DNA from: Ascochyta rabiei | Taxonomy: Eukaryota > Ascomycota > Dothideomycetes > Pleosporales > Didymellaceae | Length of the DNA: 64,000 bases | Assembly (NCBI RefSeq): GCF_004011695.2 | Contig: NC_082416.1 | Span: 496,001 to 560,000 of the forward strand | Direction: 5' to 3' | Shown: one piece after another, positions 23,954 through 36,802 of the stretch | Layout of the letters: every line of letters begins with the position of its first letter | How positions within the stretch are numbered: the stretch's first letter is position 1 | Position numbers and translations under genes: made by a program | Notes under the pieces: generated by a model | What the model saw: the letters and a program-made list of their open reading frames with translations, nothing else | The model's database searches: none | What the model was told of the DNA's origin: nothing

Positions 23954-24462
23954 CTTGTCTGTTCTAGTATCAGGCAAGATGTCTGTAGTCCAGGGTCAGA
24001 GCTGGCACGGTCGTTGGCGCAATTGGTGATGTGTTACCTTGAAGAAGCTGTGTATGACGAGACAAGGAAATCTGTCCGTCTACTGTGTGCACACTAAAGC
24101 CAGCTGAAGTGTCTAGAGGAAGGCTGACTGCTCAGTTTCCTCCGCTCCGGCCTCTGGTCGATTAACGATAAGAAGCGAATGACGCGATCTGGTCAAGCCG
24201 CATCACGGGGGTAGCGCCTTAATTAGCGTGGGGAAGCGTGCAACGCGACTTCCCTTTGCGAACCCGCGCCTGCTGCATCCACCACCTCGCCGACACCGAC
24301 ACCAACACCAACATCAACATCAACATCATCGCAACCTGCTCTCACTGTTCTTCTTGCCACTCTTGCCACTCTTGCCACTCTTGCTACTCTTGCATACTCT
24401 TGAAAGCCCTCGACAACTCTCAGCAGCCGCAGGCGTCTTGCTGCGCACCATCTCGAGCTAAA
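23954..24462. promoter_or_regulatory. Shared upstream region of divergent genes, with CTTGCCACT repeats
   Basis: This 509-bp region separates two divergent start codons. Close to the plus-strand gene it has ACACCAACATCAAC repeats (about 24293-24335) and about five CTTGCCACT/CTTGCTACT units (24352-24402), which probably lie in the leader of that gene. Confidence 0.5.
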
Positions 24463-26173
24463 ATGGGTTCTCAGCAACCACAAAAGGCGCACCTGCCAAA
24501 CCCATACGCCCAGGCAAGCCTGCCCAACCCGTATGCTGCAGCTGCAGTTGCCTCGTCTGCGCCTGTCAAGTTCACAGAAGAACAAGCAAAGGCCGAGCAG
24601 CAAAAGAAAGCACCTGGTATCTACTTGACGAGCTCCATACCATGTCTTTGAACGACGACTCATGAGCATTTGCAGCTTTTCATAATCCACACCAAATCAA
24701 GCGCCCTCAGGCCAAGAAGGCCGGAACCACCGTCAAGAAGCCTCTCATGCCTGCGGTCTCCTCTTCCACCACTAGCTCTTCAGACCCTGCCCCAGCTCCA
24801 GCCTCGAAGGCAGAACAACATGGCATAGACTGGTACCGAAGCACAGCAGACGACGATGCAGCCATTTTGGAAGAGAGAAGACAGCGTCAGTACGAGGAGG
24901 CGCAAAGAAAGAAACAGATGAAGAAGTTTCAAAAGCAGTTTGGTTACTGGAATCCAACAGCTCCGCACAAGCCTGAGCGCTGGTCTAATCTGAAAGCGTA
25001 TAGAGCAAGCGGTGGCTACAGGCGTAAGCAGGAAGGATTCAACGACTTTCTGCGATCGGCTGCTCGCCAGACTGAGAGGTCGAGGGAGGAAAGCGAGGGC
25101 TCCAACGTCTCAAGGCCCATGTCGTCGCCACGGTCAACTTCACCTCCGTCTTTTGCAGCAAAGCCTAGTTTCGCACCACCGTCTTCATACGACCAGCCTA
25201 CTGCATCTTCTGAGCTGTACGACGAGGACCCTTATGCCCGCCGCATGCGTCTCTCGCAACAACAGCCCAGCGCAGCACCGCCTCCACCATCTGTATCAGA
25301 TGATATTCCACCACCTCCACCCCCTCCACCATCTGTTCCCAACGCTGGCGCACCTGGTACGACACCTGCGAACTCATCGGCATACCACAACGCTACCATC
25401 TCCGCACCTCCAGTCCGCTACGCCGGCGCCACTATCTCTGCGCCGCCAGTACGGTTCGAGCAACCCCCCAGCATCCCCGACGAACCCGAATACTCCGAAC
25501 GCCCGGCCAAGCGCCCCAAGATCAGCAAGGCGGAAGCCATGATGGCGAAAATGGGATACGTCAAGGGCCAAGGCCTGGGCAAGAACAACGACGGCGTAAC
25601 CACGCACCTGGAGGTCAAGATCCGGAAGCCTGCACCAGGCGGGCAATCCAGCATCTTCGACGACGGCGAGGGCAGCAAGGTCAAATCTGCCCAAGTGTGG
25701 GATGTACGTGGTGGGGAGCGAAAAAAGGACGAGCCAGGCAAGTTTGGAGAGGAGAGCTGTGTGGTGGTGACATGGGGGTGTGTAGACAAGGTAGACTGGA
25801 GCGAGAACGCGGAGAGAGACGACGGAGGAATCAGACAAGACATGGGCGACGTGTTCAGCACAAAGGTGAGCACGACACAAGTACGCAACGGCATGTTCGA
25901 CACGGAGCTAACAGCGCACCAGTTCGGTCCCGTCGAAAGACTGCACGTCGACGAGTCGAACCCTGACGGCGTCGTGTACATACACTTCAAATCCGTGCTG
26001 AGCGCTCTCAACGTACGTGCCCCGTATTTCTTTTCACGCATCAGCTCAGCCTGCTAACTTTGGCCATGTAGGCTGTCAATCGCTTCGAGGAAGGGTGGCA
26101 ATACCGCGGCCGTAATATTCGCGCGCGGTACTACGACGAGCGAAAGTTCCACGCTGGTATCTACGAGCATTGA
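24463..26173 (+). CDS. SPF45/RBM17-like splicing factor (G-patch + UHM)
   Basis: Nuclear pre-mRNA splicing factor of the SPF45 family. Exons 24463-24616, 24676-26012 and 26072-26173 give 530 aa. The N-terminal half is Pro/Ser-rich with PPPPPPPPSVP stretches. A G-patch lies near residue 345-390 (KAEAMMAKMGYVKGQGLGKN). The C-terminal RRM/UHM follows, with GPVERLHVDESNPDGVVYIH, a NRFEEGWQYRGRNIRARYYD end and the family's very C-terminal position. The RYY triplet sits where UHM domains keep an R-x-F loop that binds UHM-ligand motifs of SF1/U2AF/SF3b155. Domain order and length agree with SPF45. Divergent to the AMP-ligase gene. Confidence 0.9.
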
Positions 26174-26247
26174 AGCAGCCTATATTCGATGTTGCCAGGT
26201 CGAGTGGAATGGAAGACTAGGTATAACGAACTATGTCTATCTACAGA

Positions 26248-26294
26248 GAAGAAGAAGAAGAAGAAGAAGAAGAAGAAGAAGAAGAAGAAGAAGA
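26248..26294 (+). repeat. (GAA)n microsatellite in 3' flank
   Basis: About fifteen uninterrupted GAA triplets starting 75 bp after the SPF45-like stop codon, probably within its 3' UTR. A poly-A run of about 14 follows at about 26454. Confidence 0.95.
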
Positions 26295-26573
26295 CTTTGC
26301 CTCTCCCTTTCGTCTTGTCTCACTTCGTCAAGTACACGTACATGTACAGTATGGTGTGCGAATGTACCGCCCCGCTAACGAACGGCTTGTACGATGTACG
26401 CACGTAAGCCAGCAATGGATCTCGTCCGTCTAAGTGCATGGTAACCTGATATTAAAAAAAAAAAAAAGATTCCGTCCTATGCGCCTTTCTGCGCTTCTGT
26501 TCCATGCTTTCTGCCTAGTCTTCTCCTCAACTTCTTCCCACTGTACATGTATCCATGCAACCCGCACGCCCAC

Positions 26574-27958
26574 TCAAGCATTGCCAGGCTTCTCGTCCGT
26601 GTCAATGTGCCAGACGACATAGTTGGGCAGTCCGTAGACGCCGTAGCCAGCGCGCTTCGCCATTTTGGCGAAACCCTCCGTCTCGGCCTGGTTCTCGAAT
26701 GCGTATGCGGGGAAGTTGATGCCGGAGCGGTGGACGTCGGCTTTGACGACAATGTTGACGCCGCCGATGCCGTCGAGCGGAATCTCCTCGTGCGGGTCGG
26801 CGTGTCGGTCGCCCATCTTGGCCATGTAGATGCGGTTGGTTTTGTACTCTTTGTAGCCTGGTACAGTGTCAGTGGGCGGAGAGAAGAAGAGAGTAGGAAA
26901 TGGGTACCTTCGGCAAGCACGACGTCTTTGTCGAGCGTGGAGGCGAGTTTGAGGGCATCGGGGGATTCCTGCCAGGAGTTGTAGTCAACTGTTCGCAGTC
27001 AGTGTGTAGGCGAGTACGAAGGAGTGAGTGTACGTACAGCGGCCTTCGATGTCGACCATTTTGCCATTCTCTTCTTTGTACCTGTGGAACCAGATGTCTG
27101 CTTGGTCAGTATTTCCTCAACAAGGCTACTGCTAATGCACCACTCACTAGGCACGAGGACATCTCTGTCATGCATGACAAAGTCCTCGATGATGTTGGGT
27201 GGATTCTCCACGATGTCCACGTCCCTCCAGTACACCCAGCTGTGGTCGGGCTTCAGGGCTGTCGAAAGCAGGTAGTTCCTCGCCTTGCCCATGGCCTTTC
27301 TCCGCGGCCCCTGGGCAGCAAAGCCGTGTCTTTCCTCGACGCTCTGCCCGGTCGTGACGCCAAAGCTCTTCTCCACAATCATGGTCGACCTGAAGGCGAT
27401 GTCCGGGTTGTTCTGGATCCTCTCCAGCTCCATGGCCAGGGCTGCCAGGGTGTCATCGGTGGTGTCGCCGACTAGAAAGGCCAGGTCGATCAGGTCGTGC
27501 GGGTAGGTGAGCTGGGTGAGGAGGTCGAAGTACTTGGCGAGGTAGTAGGAGGCATCGCGCAGCGGTGTCAAGATCAAGATCTTCTCCCTGTTGCGCGCAG
27601 CGTCCGTGGTCGACTTGATTGGGTCGAGGTTGACGTGCTGGATGTCGGTGCTGTTGATGTCGATGGCTTTGCGGTGGTTGAAGATGACGGGGGTGGTGAG
27701 GTGGCCGTACCACTCCTCGTTCTCGTTGGGCGTCATGCGCATGGGGGGTTTGGAGGGGCCGAAGCAGTAGAACCTCTGCACCTCGCTGGCGGCGGTTCCC
27801 ATGGAGCGCCATAGCAGCACGACGGCCGTGACCATTGCCAGCGGCACCAGAAACCTCGGGCTGCGGGCTGTGTGTGCCATCTGCCTGTACGGCGGGATCC
27901 TCGCCCTGGCCGCCTTCCACGAGTAGCCGGGCCTGTCCGGTGGCATGTGCGGCAGCAT
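26574..27958 (-). CDS. Mannan polymerase subunit, Anp1/Mnn9/Van1 family (GT62)
   Basis: Golgi type II membrane protein that extends the alpha-1,6 backbone of N-linked outer-chain mannan. Exons 27958-27148, 27100-27038, 26988-26908 and 26857-26574 join in phase to 412 aa. One membrane anchor lies near residues 35-51 (FLVPLAMVTAVVLLW) after a basic cytosolic tail. The lumenal domain carries ILILTPLRDASYYLAKYFDL, the DxD metal-binding motif in YWRDVDIVENPPN, then IWFHRYKEENGKMVD and a conserved GGVNIVVKADVHRSGINFP block. This set is typical of the family. Which of Anp1, Mnn9 or Van1 it matches best cannot be settled by eye; Anp1 seems likely. An internal ATG (MAHTARSPRF) is a possible shorter start. 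Confidence 0.9.
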
Positions 27959-30900
27959 CTTGGTGGTTGGTCCTGATTGTTGCGCGGTGCGCCAACGGAG
28001 CTACAGGTGAGCCAAGGCAGTGACGTTTGTCGTCGCGGGTGGGGCCGTGGCCAGAAACGACAGAGGTTTGACACTTTGTGTTTGCGCACCTTGGACCTTG
28101 GGCCTTGGACCTTGGACGCTGGATGTCTGGACGGCAAGAAACCAGGCTTTGCATCGTAAACACTGGCTCGTCTTGCAGGCAGACATTTCCGAGCTCCTGA
28201 GCATCTCCCACCCTTGTCGACGAATGGCACGTGAAGCCAGAGGACGCGCTAGCACGCGCAAACACCTGCGTGCAACCGCGAACCTGGGACCTAGCAACTA
28301 GCAAAGCATCACCGAAGATGGTAGCGACAAACTTGGGAAGAGCCTCAACTGGCCGAGGTCCTGTACACGTCGTCATCTAACACAGCTGAGCCTCAGCCTC
28401 AGCCTCCCGCTGCGGCCCGCACTGGGCGCCTCATCGTATCCGGGAAGCTCCAGCCACTTGCCAAATCAGTACCCTGAGGATACGAGCTGTTGGCTGCGCA
28501 GCTGCAATCCACCGCCTCTTTTCTCAAACGCCGACTCGAAGCTGCAAAAGGGATGATTCCGTCTGGACTTCGACGTCGACGTGACTAGGAAGAAGGATTC
28601 ACGAAGCACTCAGGAGTAGACTCGCGAGAATGGACGAGGATGCAGCGACAAGCGAGGCACACATGACAGGAGCAGTTACACAGTCCAATCGCAAAAGCCC
28701 AGCGGAGCCAACATATCAGAGGACAACCATGCGTGCATGCGCGCAACCGGCAGGACCTGTCGTCTCCACACAAGAGGCGAAATGCCGGTCTCACTCCTTG
28801 TAGCCGTTGAAACAAACAAGTTGCCTCACAATGAATGACATGGCCCATCCAAGGAAAACTCCGAAAAAGCAACCCATCTTGGACCCTCTCCAGCCCCCAC
28901 CAACGGCCGATACGACATCGACCAACTCCATCCATGGTCTATTCCTAGACCTGCTCGTCAGCCACCTTCCGCCCCGCTACTGCACGTACACATTGCAGCT
29001 AACACTCCTTGCTGGCGGAACGGCAGTGTACATCCCCAAGCCTCGCTAACACGAGCTGCAAGCCCATGCTGGATGTGGAGCTGTATACACGCCAGTGACT
29101 ATGGATCGTCAGTGGAAATAAGAAGACGGTAGTACATGCAGCCTTCTCTGCGGGTCCAAGTTTGCACAGTCGTCGTTGGGGAGGAATGGCATCATGACTC
29201 CACTGGACCGACTGTGAACAGTCCGAGTTCGGTGGCTTGCAGCAGTATCAGAAGCTGTATCGGGTCGTTGGCAGAATCCTGGCCCTATCTTGCCTGTGTA
29301 TACAAGAACGATCGGTCAGCTGAGATGTCGAGCTGTTACTTCTGGCGACGAGTCGGGCCTTCAGACGGTGGCACTCCGGACGACGACAGGCATTCCAGCG
29401 ACTACAGTGCGGATGGAAGATCCTTCGGGGGACTGCATAAGTCTAGTCCAGACTCTGAAACGAAGTACTGGTCGTTGCAAGATTCTGCACACGCTGAGCA
29501 ACATTGCCCTCACTGGTGGAGGTTTTGCGGAGTGACTTCCGCCACGTACTCGTAGGTCGTTGAACATCTCACCCAACGTCTGACACGTAGCACAGAGCAT
29601 GTAGGGACATCCGCAAATTTTCACGCTGCTTCTCCACCGCACGGATTTAGAGTCTGCTTGCAGCGATCTGCGGCGCCGTGAAGATGAGTCGTGTGGCTGG
29701 AGGAGCGTCGATCTGCTCGACGAGCAAACAGTGGCTTCCTTTGACTGTAGCGAACTGCGGCAAGTAGACGTTTCGTGCCAACGCCAAGGGTGCTGGGCTT
29801 CCGCAGGATCATGCTCATACACGTCGAGCAGACGCTACCACCGCTTCCCATGCCGTTGGCTGGGGACCCGCAGCAGGCCATGCTGAACTGTCGACATTCA
29901 CGGGGGGAAGCATCGGCACGGGAACGAGGCTCCACCAGCCAGTGAAATGTCTCGAAGCCAGGGCGGGAAGCATTCCTGTCATGCACGAAAGCCCAGGGGC
30001 CCCCAGTGCGCAGAAACACGAGCAAGGACAGTGTCGAGTTCGAAACGAGCCCCCAGGTCGCACACTGCTGTGACAAAACGTTCTGATGCGACTGCCCGGC
30101 CATTTAATCGTTGGTTAATGCAGGCAGCCGTTTGCCCATTTGCACATCATGGACCCACAATGAAGTCGCCATGATTCACTACACGGGCAGCGGCAGTAGT
30201 GGATTGTAGGACCACAGATTCGGACCAACGACAGCCGTCAGTGAGCGAAGACTGGTCCAAGGACGCGCTCCCGTCCTGGCAGCCGGTAGATGGCGGTGCG
30301 GAGAAGCGCGCAGCGCTGCGCGGCTAACATTGACATTCTCAGACCGAACCAAGTCCGCGGGAACACAGACCTGCAACCACGATTCCTGCCCCTCGACCTG
30401 CGTAAATACAATACAGTGGCTGCGTCAAAGGGCGCTCTCTAGATGCAAAGACAATCTAGGCTATCCCATCCTCGTGCTCCACGTCTCCCGTCACAGTGCA
30501 GACAAGCGGGTTCGTCCACGGCAGTAGCTAGAAGTGAGAAATCGCTGCGAGTGTTGCAGTCATGCATGCGCGCTGGCCAGCCTACCTACCTAGCGCCATC
30601 CATTTTCGGCTGCATGGTGCAGCGGAAGGCGAGTGCCGGGTCCCGCAAGCGAACCGCGCTCTTGCACTGAGAAGCAGAGAGAACAGCAACGTAAGCCGCC
30701 ATGGAGAGGCTGGCCTGCCGGCTGGTCTAGACACGAAGGAATGAGTGGCGCCAGCAACCAACGAAGAGCCAGCTCAAGACCACTGAAGAAGTGACAGAGC
30801 GAATGATGTATATGTATATGTTTTTGAATTGTTGCCATCGTTCCTCCCCTCTCCTCGAGCAAGAGCCAAGGAAGGGGAGAAGCCAAATCGTGCATCGATT

Positions 30901-31333
30901 GCGACGCGGGTATACCAAGATGCTGCGCTAGTAATATCTATAAATTAAACTAGGGGGGGGATTCGTGACTTCATTATACAGTAGGTCGTTCATCGTAGCA
31001 GGTGGAAAATGCCGCTGCTGGCAAAACAAAAAACAAAAGCGTATGAGACAACCACCCAGGAAGAAGAAAAAGTAAAAAGTGCTGCAATGATCCAGGCATA
31101 TATAGAGGCAGGATACACAGTGAGGGAGCATAGTCAACCCCAGTACGACAGAGAGAGAGAGAGAGAGCGAGAAAACGAGGGAGCGTACCGCCAAAGCGAC
31201 AGGAGTGGACAGACTTTTGGAGGAGAAAGGAAAGCGCTTCGTGCAATCACACGACGATCAACAAACACACACCCGAATGCCGCTAGGAACGCGAAAAGAA
31301 AGCCTCCCTTCCAACAAGAAGGTCGTGACATGT
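27959..31333. other. Gene-poor stretch of 3.4 kb
   Basis: No frame with domain, intron signals or protein-like composition was found. The longest candidates (29136-29555 and 29621-30103) overlap antisense frames of similar length. Short features seen: GGACCTTGGGCCTTGGAC-type repeats near 28090-28120, upstream of the mannosyltransferase gene, and a GA-rich run at 31149-31173 in the 3' flank of the next minus-strand gene. Noncoding RNAs cannot be excluded. Confidence 0.45.
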
Positions 31334-32176
31334 TCATGAGAGCTGGCGCTGCGAGGCGGGAACCCAGTCCGCCTCGCCACGTGTGTTCTTTGCTGCCTCC
31401 AGCGCCTGCGCGTGCTGCGCCAGTTGCTCCAGGAGCTGATCTTTGGTCATGGTCGCTCCTTGCTCGCATATGCGCGTGAGGGAGGTGATGGAGTCGTCCA
31501 GTTGGGCGTTGCTGTGTCTGATGACCAGAATGGCCGAGCCGTTGACACAGGACTTGTTCCAGAGAGAGGGTTGGATTCCGGCGTCTTTCAAGACGTCCCA
31601 GTTGACGTTGTTGGTCTTGAGCGAGGTCCAGCCTGACTGGCTGCTGCCGTTGCGTGGTGCCGCGGTGGTCGCGATGGTGGAGTTGCCCTCCTTCAGTGCA
31701 AGCACGATGTTGGCTTGGTCGATGGCCTGGTCGAAGCGGTTGCCGGCTTCGTTGTCGCTCTTCTGGACCTTGGAAGAAGTGATGCCAACCGACGCTCGCC
31801 TGGAGTATTGCTTGCGGTCGTCTCGCTTCTTCTTGCTGGCCTTGCCGCCAGCGTGTGGTGAAGCGGCTCGGGACTCATGCGCCGGTGTGGTGTAGGGGAA
31901 GCCTTGTAGGTGACCCGCTTGCATCCGCAGCCGGTCCAGGGACCTGGAGCCTGCATACGCAGGCTCAACAGTAGACACAGAAAAGGCAGGAGAAGCAGAT
32001 CGAGAAGGATGGAATCCAGATGATGTCATTGAAGAGATGGAAGGTCGCCTTGACATGTCGGAGTCGTAGTTTGTGACGCTTGAACTGTAGCTGAAGCGTG
32101 GTTCTGGTGTGACCTGATGGATGGGCGGCAGTTTGACATTGGTAAGTTCCGGCTTGCTAAGACGCGTTAGAGTCAT
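31334..32176 (-). CDS. Hypothetical protein, 280 aa, single exon
   Basis: ATG (MTLTRLSKPELTNV) to stop without introns. The N-terminal 140 residues are Ser/Arg/Lys-rich and disordered, including a basic patch KASKKKRDDRKQYSRR that could serve as a nuclear signal. The C-terminal 140 residues look folded and mostly helical: AGNRFDQAIDQANIVLALKE, WTSLKTNNVNWDVLKDAG, then a Gln-rich helix DQLLEQLAQHAQALEAAKN. I do not recognise the family. Just upstream, an 11-codon frame (32239-32204) opens with ATG and closes with TAA and could be a small upstream ORF. Confidence 0.6.
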   Translation of the reverse strand: MTLTRLSKPELTNVKLPPIHQVTPEPRFSYSSSVTNYDSDMSRRPSISSMTSSGFHPSRSASPAFSVSTVEPAYAGSRSLDRLRMQAGHLQGFPYTTPAHESRAASPHAGGKASKKKRDDRKQYSRRASVGITSSKVQKSDNEAGNRFDQAIDQANIVLALKEGNSTIATTAAPRNGSSQSGWTSLKTNNVNWDVLKDAGIQPSLWNKSCVNGSAILVIRHSNAQLDDSITSLTRICEQGATMTKDQLLEQLAQHAQALEAAKNTRGEADWVPASQRQLS

Positions 32177-33791
32177 CTTGGGCACTGGATGAGTAGGGCA
32201 TCTTACATGTCATCAGTTGGCTGGTGAGACACAACCATGGCGGGGTTGGGTAGATGGAATTGATGCATGGTGTCGGAGTGTCAAGGAACGTTTAACCGTA
32301 GAGCAAAGACTAGTAGCCGCCAAAGGACACAAGTGAGTTTGAAATGCAAGTCTGCGTATTGTGATGTGAGACTTGGACGGCGAGCGTGGCTGTCCTTTAT
32401 AGGTTAAGAAAGGTGAGGGCCATAGTTTCATGCACCAGCTCTTGGTGACGGCAACGCGGAAGCGGGTGTTGGACCAGGTTCGTAGACTTCGATGGTCATT
32501 GCAACCCTTCACAGACGAGGGTGTAAATCCTTTCGGTACCAAACTTTCAACGCTGCAAGACCAAAAGAAGAGCAGTCGTGTCTAGACGGCTGTCTCCAAA
32601 GCGGAATAGGGCTTGTACTACCTGTAGTTGTGGGGATAAGCTGGGCGATGCGCCCAGGTGTGCACCTCCCTTGCTGCTGTCGTTTGAGACATGCAGTCTG
32701 CAGCTGGTAGACATGGGCACCCTGCCCATGCTCCAACCGTTTTCTCGATGACAGCCAAAGGATGCAAGGCTGTCAAGCGCTATTCACCGCTCCTATTCGC
32801 TTGGACCAGCGCAACAAATGATTCGAGCAAAGCAACAGTCGACCCTACGTCCTCGGGCAGGTCAATGTAGAACAGCATTGTCAAATGCAGAACGTGCAGT
32901 TGTAGCGCCCCTCTCCTGTGGGCATGTCTTGGGGAGCAGCAGGTCCTCTGCTTTGGGCTTCAAGGCTGATGGTGCTTCTCCATTCGTAGCCAATGTATCA
33001 TCGTGGCTTGCTCAATGGGAGTGGTAGAGGCCCTGGTCGAAAAAGCAAACCTGGAAGACACCGTTTGCCAGGCTCACGGTCGGCGGCTGCACTCTCTCGA
33101 TTCGCGAGACCCTACTAGCCAGCGGCTCGTCGTTTTGGGAGCTGACTGTGGCAAGAAAGTGGAGAAGCAGGGCATGGACGGATGTTGCAAGAGCTGAACC
33201 TGGCTTGTGTAACGCAGTGATGGTAATGAGCAATGACCCCGGCTCGACACCACTATACGCGAACGCTAAGAGCTTACCCGCAATTCCCCGGCTCGAGCAA
33301 GCCGTTGAGCACGACAGTGACAAGGTGACCAGGATCATCAGACATGTAGACGGAAATGCGCGCGAAAAGTCACACTAGAACAAGTCCAGCAAACGGCATA
33401 ACGAAGGTTTACAGCCTAAGAGTGTGTTTCTCCTCTCCCAGACAACCAGAATAAAGAGTAGATACTTTATACACAAAAAGACGGGTGGTGACGAATATGC
33501 AAGACAACCCTCAAGCAGCCCGTCGTGCCATTCCGCTCAACAATGCCGGAGAAGATTGACCTGTGTGTACTGCAGATTGAGAATCTACCATACGTGACTC
33601 CAGTAGCCAATTGATACATACAACTGATGCATGCGGGCCCATTAACCCTCCGCCCAAACCACTCCAGTCCTCAGCATGCTGAGCTCATAAAAGAGCACTT
33701 GTCCGAAAGATGACTTGCGCTATCAAAGGAAGTCAGATCGTGGAAGTCTAGTCTGCGCAGATACAATGAAAACGCCAACGACCAAGACCGT
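32177..33791. other. Intergenic, no supported gene
   Basis: Only short overlapping frames on both strands. It contains the leader of the 280-aa gene on the left and the 3' flank of ecm33 on the right. Confidence 0.45.
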
Positions 33792-35098
33792 TTAGAGAAG
33801 GAAGACAGCAGCCATGGCAGCCAGACCAAGAGCACCGTTGACAGCGGAAAGGCTGGTTGCAGCACCAGTCTTGTCGCTGGAGCCGGAGCCGGACTGGCTG
33901 GTGGGCTTGCTGCCGCTCTGGCCGGGGTTGACGAGCGCGCCCTGGCACAGGTACTTGGTGCTCTGAATGTACTTCTTGTCCTTGAGAGGCTTGTAGAAGT
34001 TGGCGCAGACGTCGGAGATGTTGCCAGTGGACTGCAAGTTGAAGGCACCCTTGACGCTGTTAAGTTTAGGGGTCTCAACACTAGAACGAGTTAGCATGTG
34101 TTGAAGAAAAGGACGTGATGGGCTCCACTTACGTGCTCATGTTGCCAGAGATGTCGAAAGCACCGCCAATGCTGGTCAGCTCCGGGAAACCGTCGATGGT
34201 GGTAAGGTTGGTGTTGTTGGCGATTTGCAGGTTACCAGAGATCTTGGTAAGCTGGGGGAAGGTGAGGTTCGAAAGCTCCTCGTTGGCGACAAGGGCAAGG
34301 GCCTCGCCGATCGTGGTCAGGTTGGGAGCGGAGAAGGTCTCGAAGCCGTTGTTGTACAGACCCAGAGATCCGTTCAGGGTCTCGAGGGAGGGCATCTCGA
34401 GGGAACCGACGAAACGGAAGGTCAGGTTAGCGGCCCAGATCAGGTTGGGCAGCGTGACCTTGAGGTCCTCGTTGTTGTTGGCCAGGGTCAGCGACTCGGT
34501 GACGTTGCCGAGCTGCATGGCGATCTCGTCAATGTAGCCGTTGTTGGCAATGAAAATGGTGTCGGCCTGCTCGATGTTGATGCCCTTGAGGGAGCGGAGA
34601 GCCGTGTTCTGGATGTCGATCTTGTCGGCCTTGGTGACCTCGGAGGTGAAACCGATGGTCTGGAGGTTGGGGAGAGCGTCCCACTTGATCGACTCGACCG
34701 TCTTGAGCTTGGGGAAGTCGACGGCGTTGAGGCGAGTCAAGCCGGACAGGCGCATCTCGCCGTCGATCGTGTCGAGCGTGTCAGCGCTGAGACGCTTGAT
34801 GTCCGAGTTGTCGGCCACGACCAGATCGCCGGTGATGCGCTTGACGCTGGTGAAGGCGATGTCGTCGGTGGTGCCGGTTGCCACAGCGATGGAACCAGAG
34901 AAGGTCGAGCATGCGGCAAGGGCGGTCGCATCGCCGGCGTTCTGGATGGTGAGGGTCGCGGTAGTGTTGCAGGCAGCTGCGACCATGTGTTAGCAACGGC
35001 TTGGTGTGCAGGCAAAGGCCTGACGACATGACAAACGTACCGGAGGCGGAGCCTGCAATGGCCAGGGCCGGCAGGGCGATCTTGAGGAAGGACGACAT
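33792..35098 (-). CDS. ecm33: GPI-anchored cell-wall protein, Ecm33 family
   Basis: Surface protein needed for normal cell-wall structure in fungi. Exons 35098-35041, 34976-34133 and 34080-33792 join in phase to 396 aa. A signal peptide (MSSFLKIALPALAIAGSASA) is split by the first intron. Then come leucine-rich, receptor-L-like repeats: ITGDLVVADNSDIKRL, IDGEMRLSGLTRLNAVDFP, ESLTLANNNEDLKVTLP, LNGSLGLYNNGFETFSAPN and ISGNLQIANNTNLTTIDGF. Several N-x-S/T sites are present. A Cys pair (VCANF...YLCQGA), a Ser/Gly-rich stalk and a hydrophobic tail (NGALGLAAMAAVFLL) preceded by small residues give the GPI-attachment signal. Length and layout match the family. The upstream 200 bp are rich in GTGAT and GTTGGT repeats. 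Confidence 0.95.
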
Positions 35099-36802
35099 GA
35101 TGATGGATGTGCAAGGCAGTAAGTCGGTGAGTTGGTTGGTTGGTTGGTCGGTCGGTCAGTAACTGTTGGAGAGATGTCAGTCGCTGGACGGTGTGGCCGA
35201 GTGTGCGCGGCTGTGTGCTGTGGCGGGACGTGATGTGATGTGATGTGATGTTGTTGTTGTTGGTGTTGGTGTTTGTGTTGGTGTTGTCGAGGGAGGCAAC
35301 GAGGTTGCACAAACCGTGGATATTAAGACTGGGCGTTGGGAAGCGGCTCAGTGGCTCGGTGAATGGATTGGATGAAAGATGGGTGGAGCGAGAGACAGAA
35401 TTAGCTGCAAACGAAAGAGCACCGTATTAAGAAGAGTAGCCCCAGCGCCGACGGGGAGGTGTAATGGTCTGACGAGCAGGAACGAGGGTGGAGGTCGTAG
35501 AAGAAGGAGGAGGAGGCGCGCCCGGCCTACGAAAAGAAAGGAGGAGGGCAGGCGCGACCCTAGCACTGCTAGCGCGCCGACTCTATCGACCGTTGTTGGC
35601 TCGTGCGCGGTTGCATTCTTCATGCGTCGCCCATCAACCAGACCAGGCAGGGCCCTGTCGGCCATGAGCATCATCGGTTCTTTTCCATCCTTCACCAAAA
35701 ACATCCCCCATCATTCGCAGACAGCTGTGCAGAACAACATCCGTCTCAGAGGCGGAGAGTCTGGTGTTTGGGGGTTCGTGTTTGGTCTTGCTGCGGCGCC
35801 ACCCACGCCGAGAGAGAGGCTGTCAGGCTCTTGACAGGCAGTGAAGGCATCGGCGTTTCCAACCATGGATAGCCTTTGCAACGCCGCCCTCGTCCCGCGG
35901 GCTGCAAATCTTGAATCCTTGGAATCGCTGCCCTGTTTCCCACTGCGTGTCGCCTCACAATCCAGAGCCGGCCGATCGACTTAGTTGTATCTTCACGCTG
36001 CTGTGCGCCGCCTGGCGGTCGCTCGTCGCTCGTAGCTCGTCAGGGCGTGCTTTGGCCGCCACAGCTCCCCACGAGCAGCACCCAACAGCCACCCCTTCAG
36101 CGTCTGCCCTCGACGTGCTCGGACATGGGGACATGGATTCCTGACAAGCCTCGCTGAAGCCTGAAGCGGACATTGTGTCGAGCCTCACTTCACCTTGCTC
36201 GAGCCTCCGCTCGGGTCCCCTTGCACAATGCCCGACTTCTCAAACACCGTCCCGCCCTCTCCAAACCATTGTCCTCTCACAGCTGCGTCCCCGCACCACA
36301 CTTGCACCCACAGGCCGCCGTTCTGTCGCTGGTCGTTGGCTGCAACGCCCAGCCCGCAGAATGCTGAACACTGAACAGTGAACAGTGAATTGCGCGTCCC
36401 CTGGCCACATCACATCCCTGTCCGCCATCCCAGTTTGGCTTCCACGGCCTCTGTTTGGGCAAGTGCGCCCGGTGCAATCTCGAGAAACCCACCCTCCTCA
36501 GCGCAGCCATCATCATCGTGATAGGAGAGCCCACTTGGCACTCGCCCGCTGCTTCTACCCGTCCCCCTGATCGTCCACGTCTCCGCTTTTAGCTCATCTC
36601 ATCTCATTTCACGTCAAGCTTTTGCAAACTCCGCTTGCCGCGCGCTCCAACGTTTGCCGTTGCGTGCGAAGCTGCTGATGTCACCACCACACACGGCTGC
36701 CGCTCAAGTTTTCACGCTTTCTTGCCACCATCGACGTCGTCGTTGTCGAGTGCTGCATCTGTCTCGCTTAGGTAACGCGGCTCCTGCCGGCACCGTCTGC
36801 AA
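35099..36802. other. ecm33 upstream region and gene-poor DNA
   Basis: GGTTGGTTGGTCGGTCGG repeats at about 35131-35157 and GTGATGTGAT / GTTGTTGTTGG repeats at about 35228-35287 lie in the leader or promoter of ecm33. From about 36180 the plus strand becomes pyrimidine-rich, like a fungal promoter or leader, leading to the decayed coding tract that starts at 36803. No intact gene is seen. Confidence 0.45.

Noticed and set aside
29136..30103. Overlapping 139- and 160-codon ORFs in the gene-poor stretch
   Set aside because: Antisense to each other over much of their length, with no family signal or introns.
34225..35031. 268-codon plus-strand ORF, Gly/Val/Glu-rich
   Set aside because: Antisense shadow of the ecm33 leucine-rich repeat exon.
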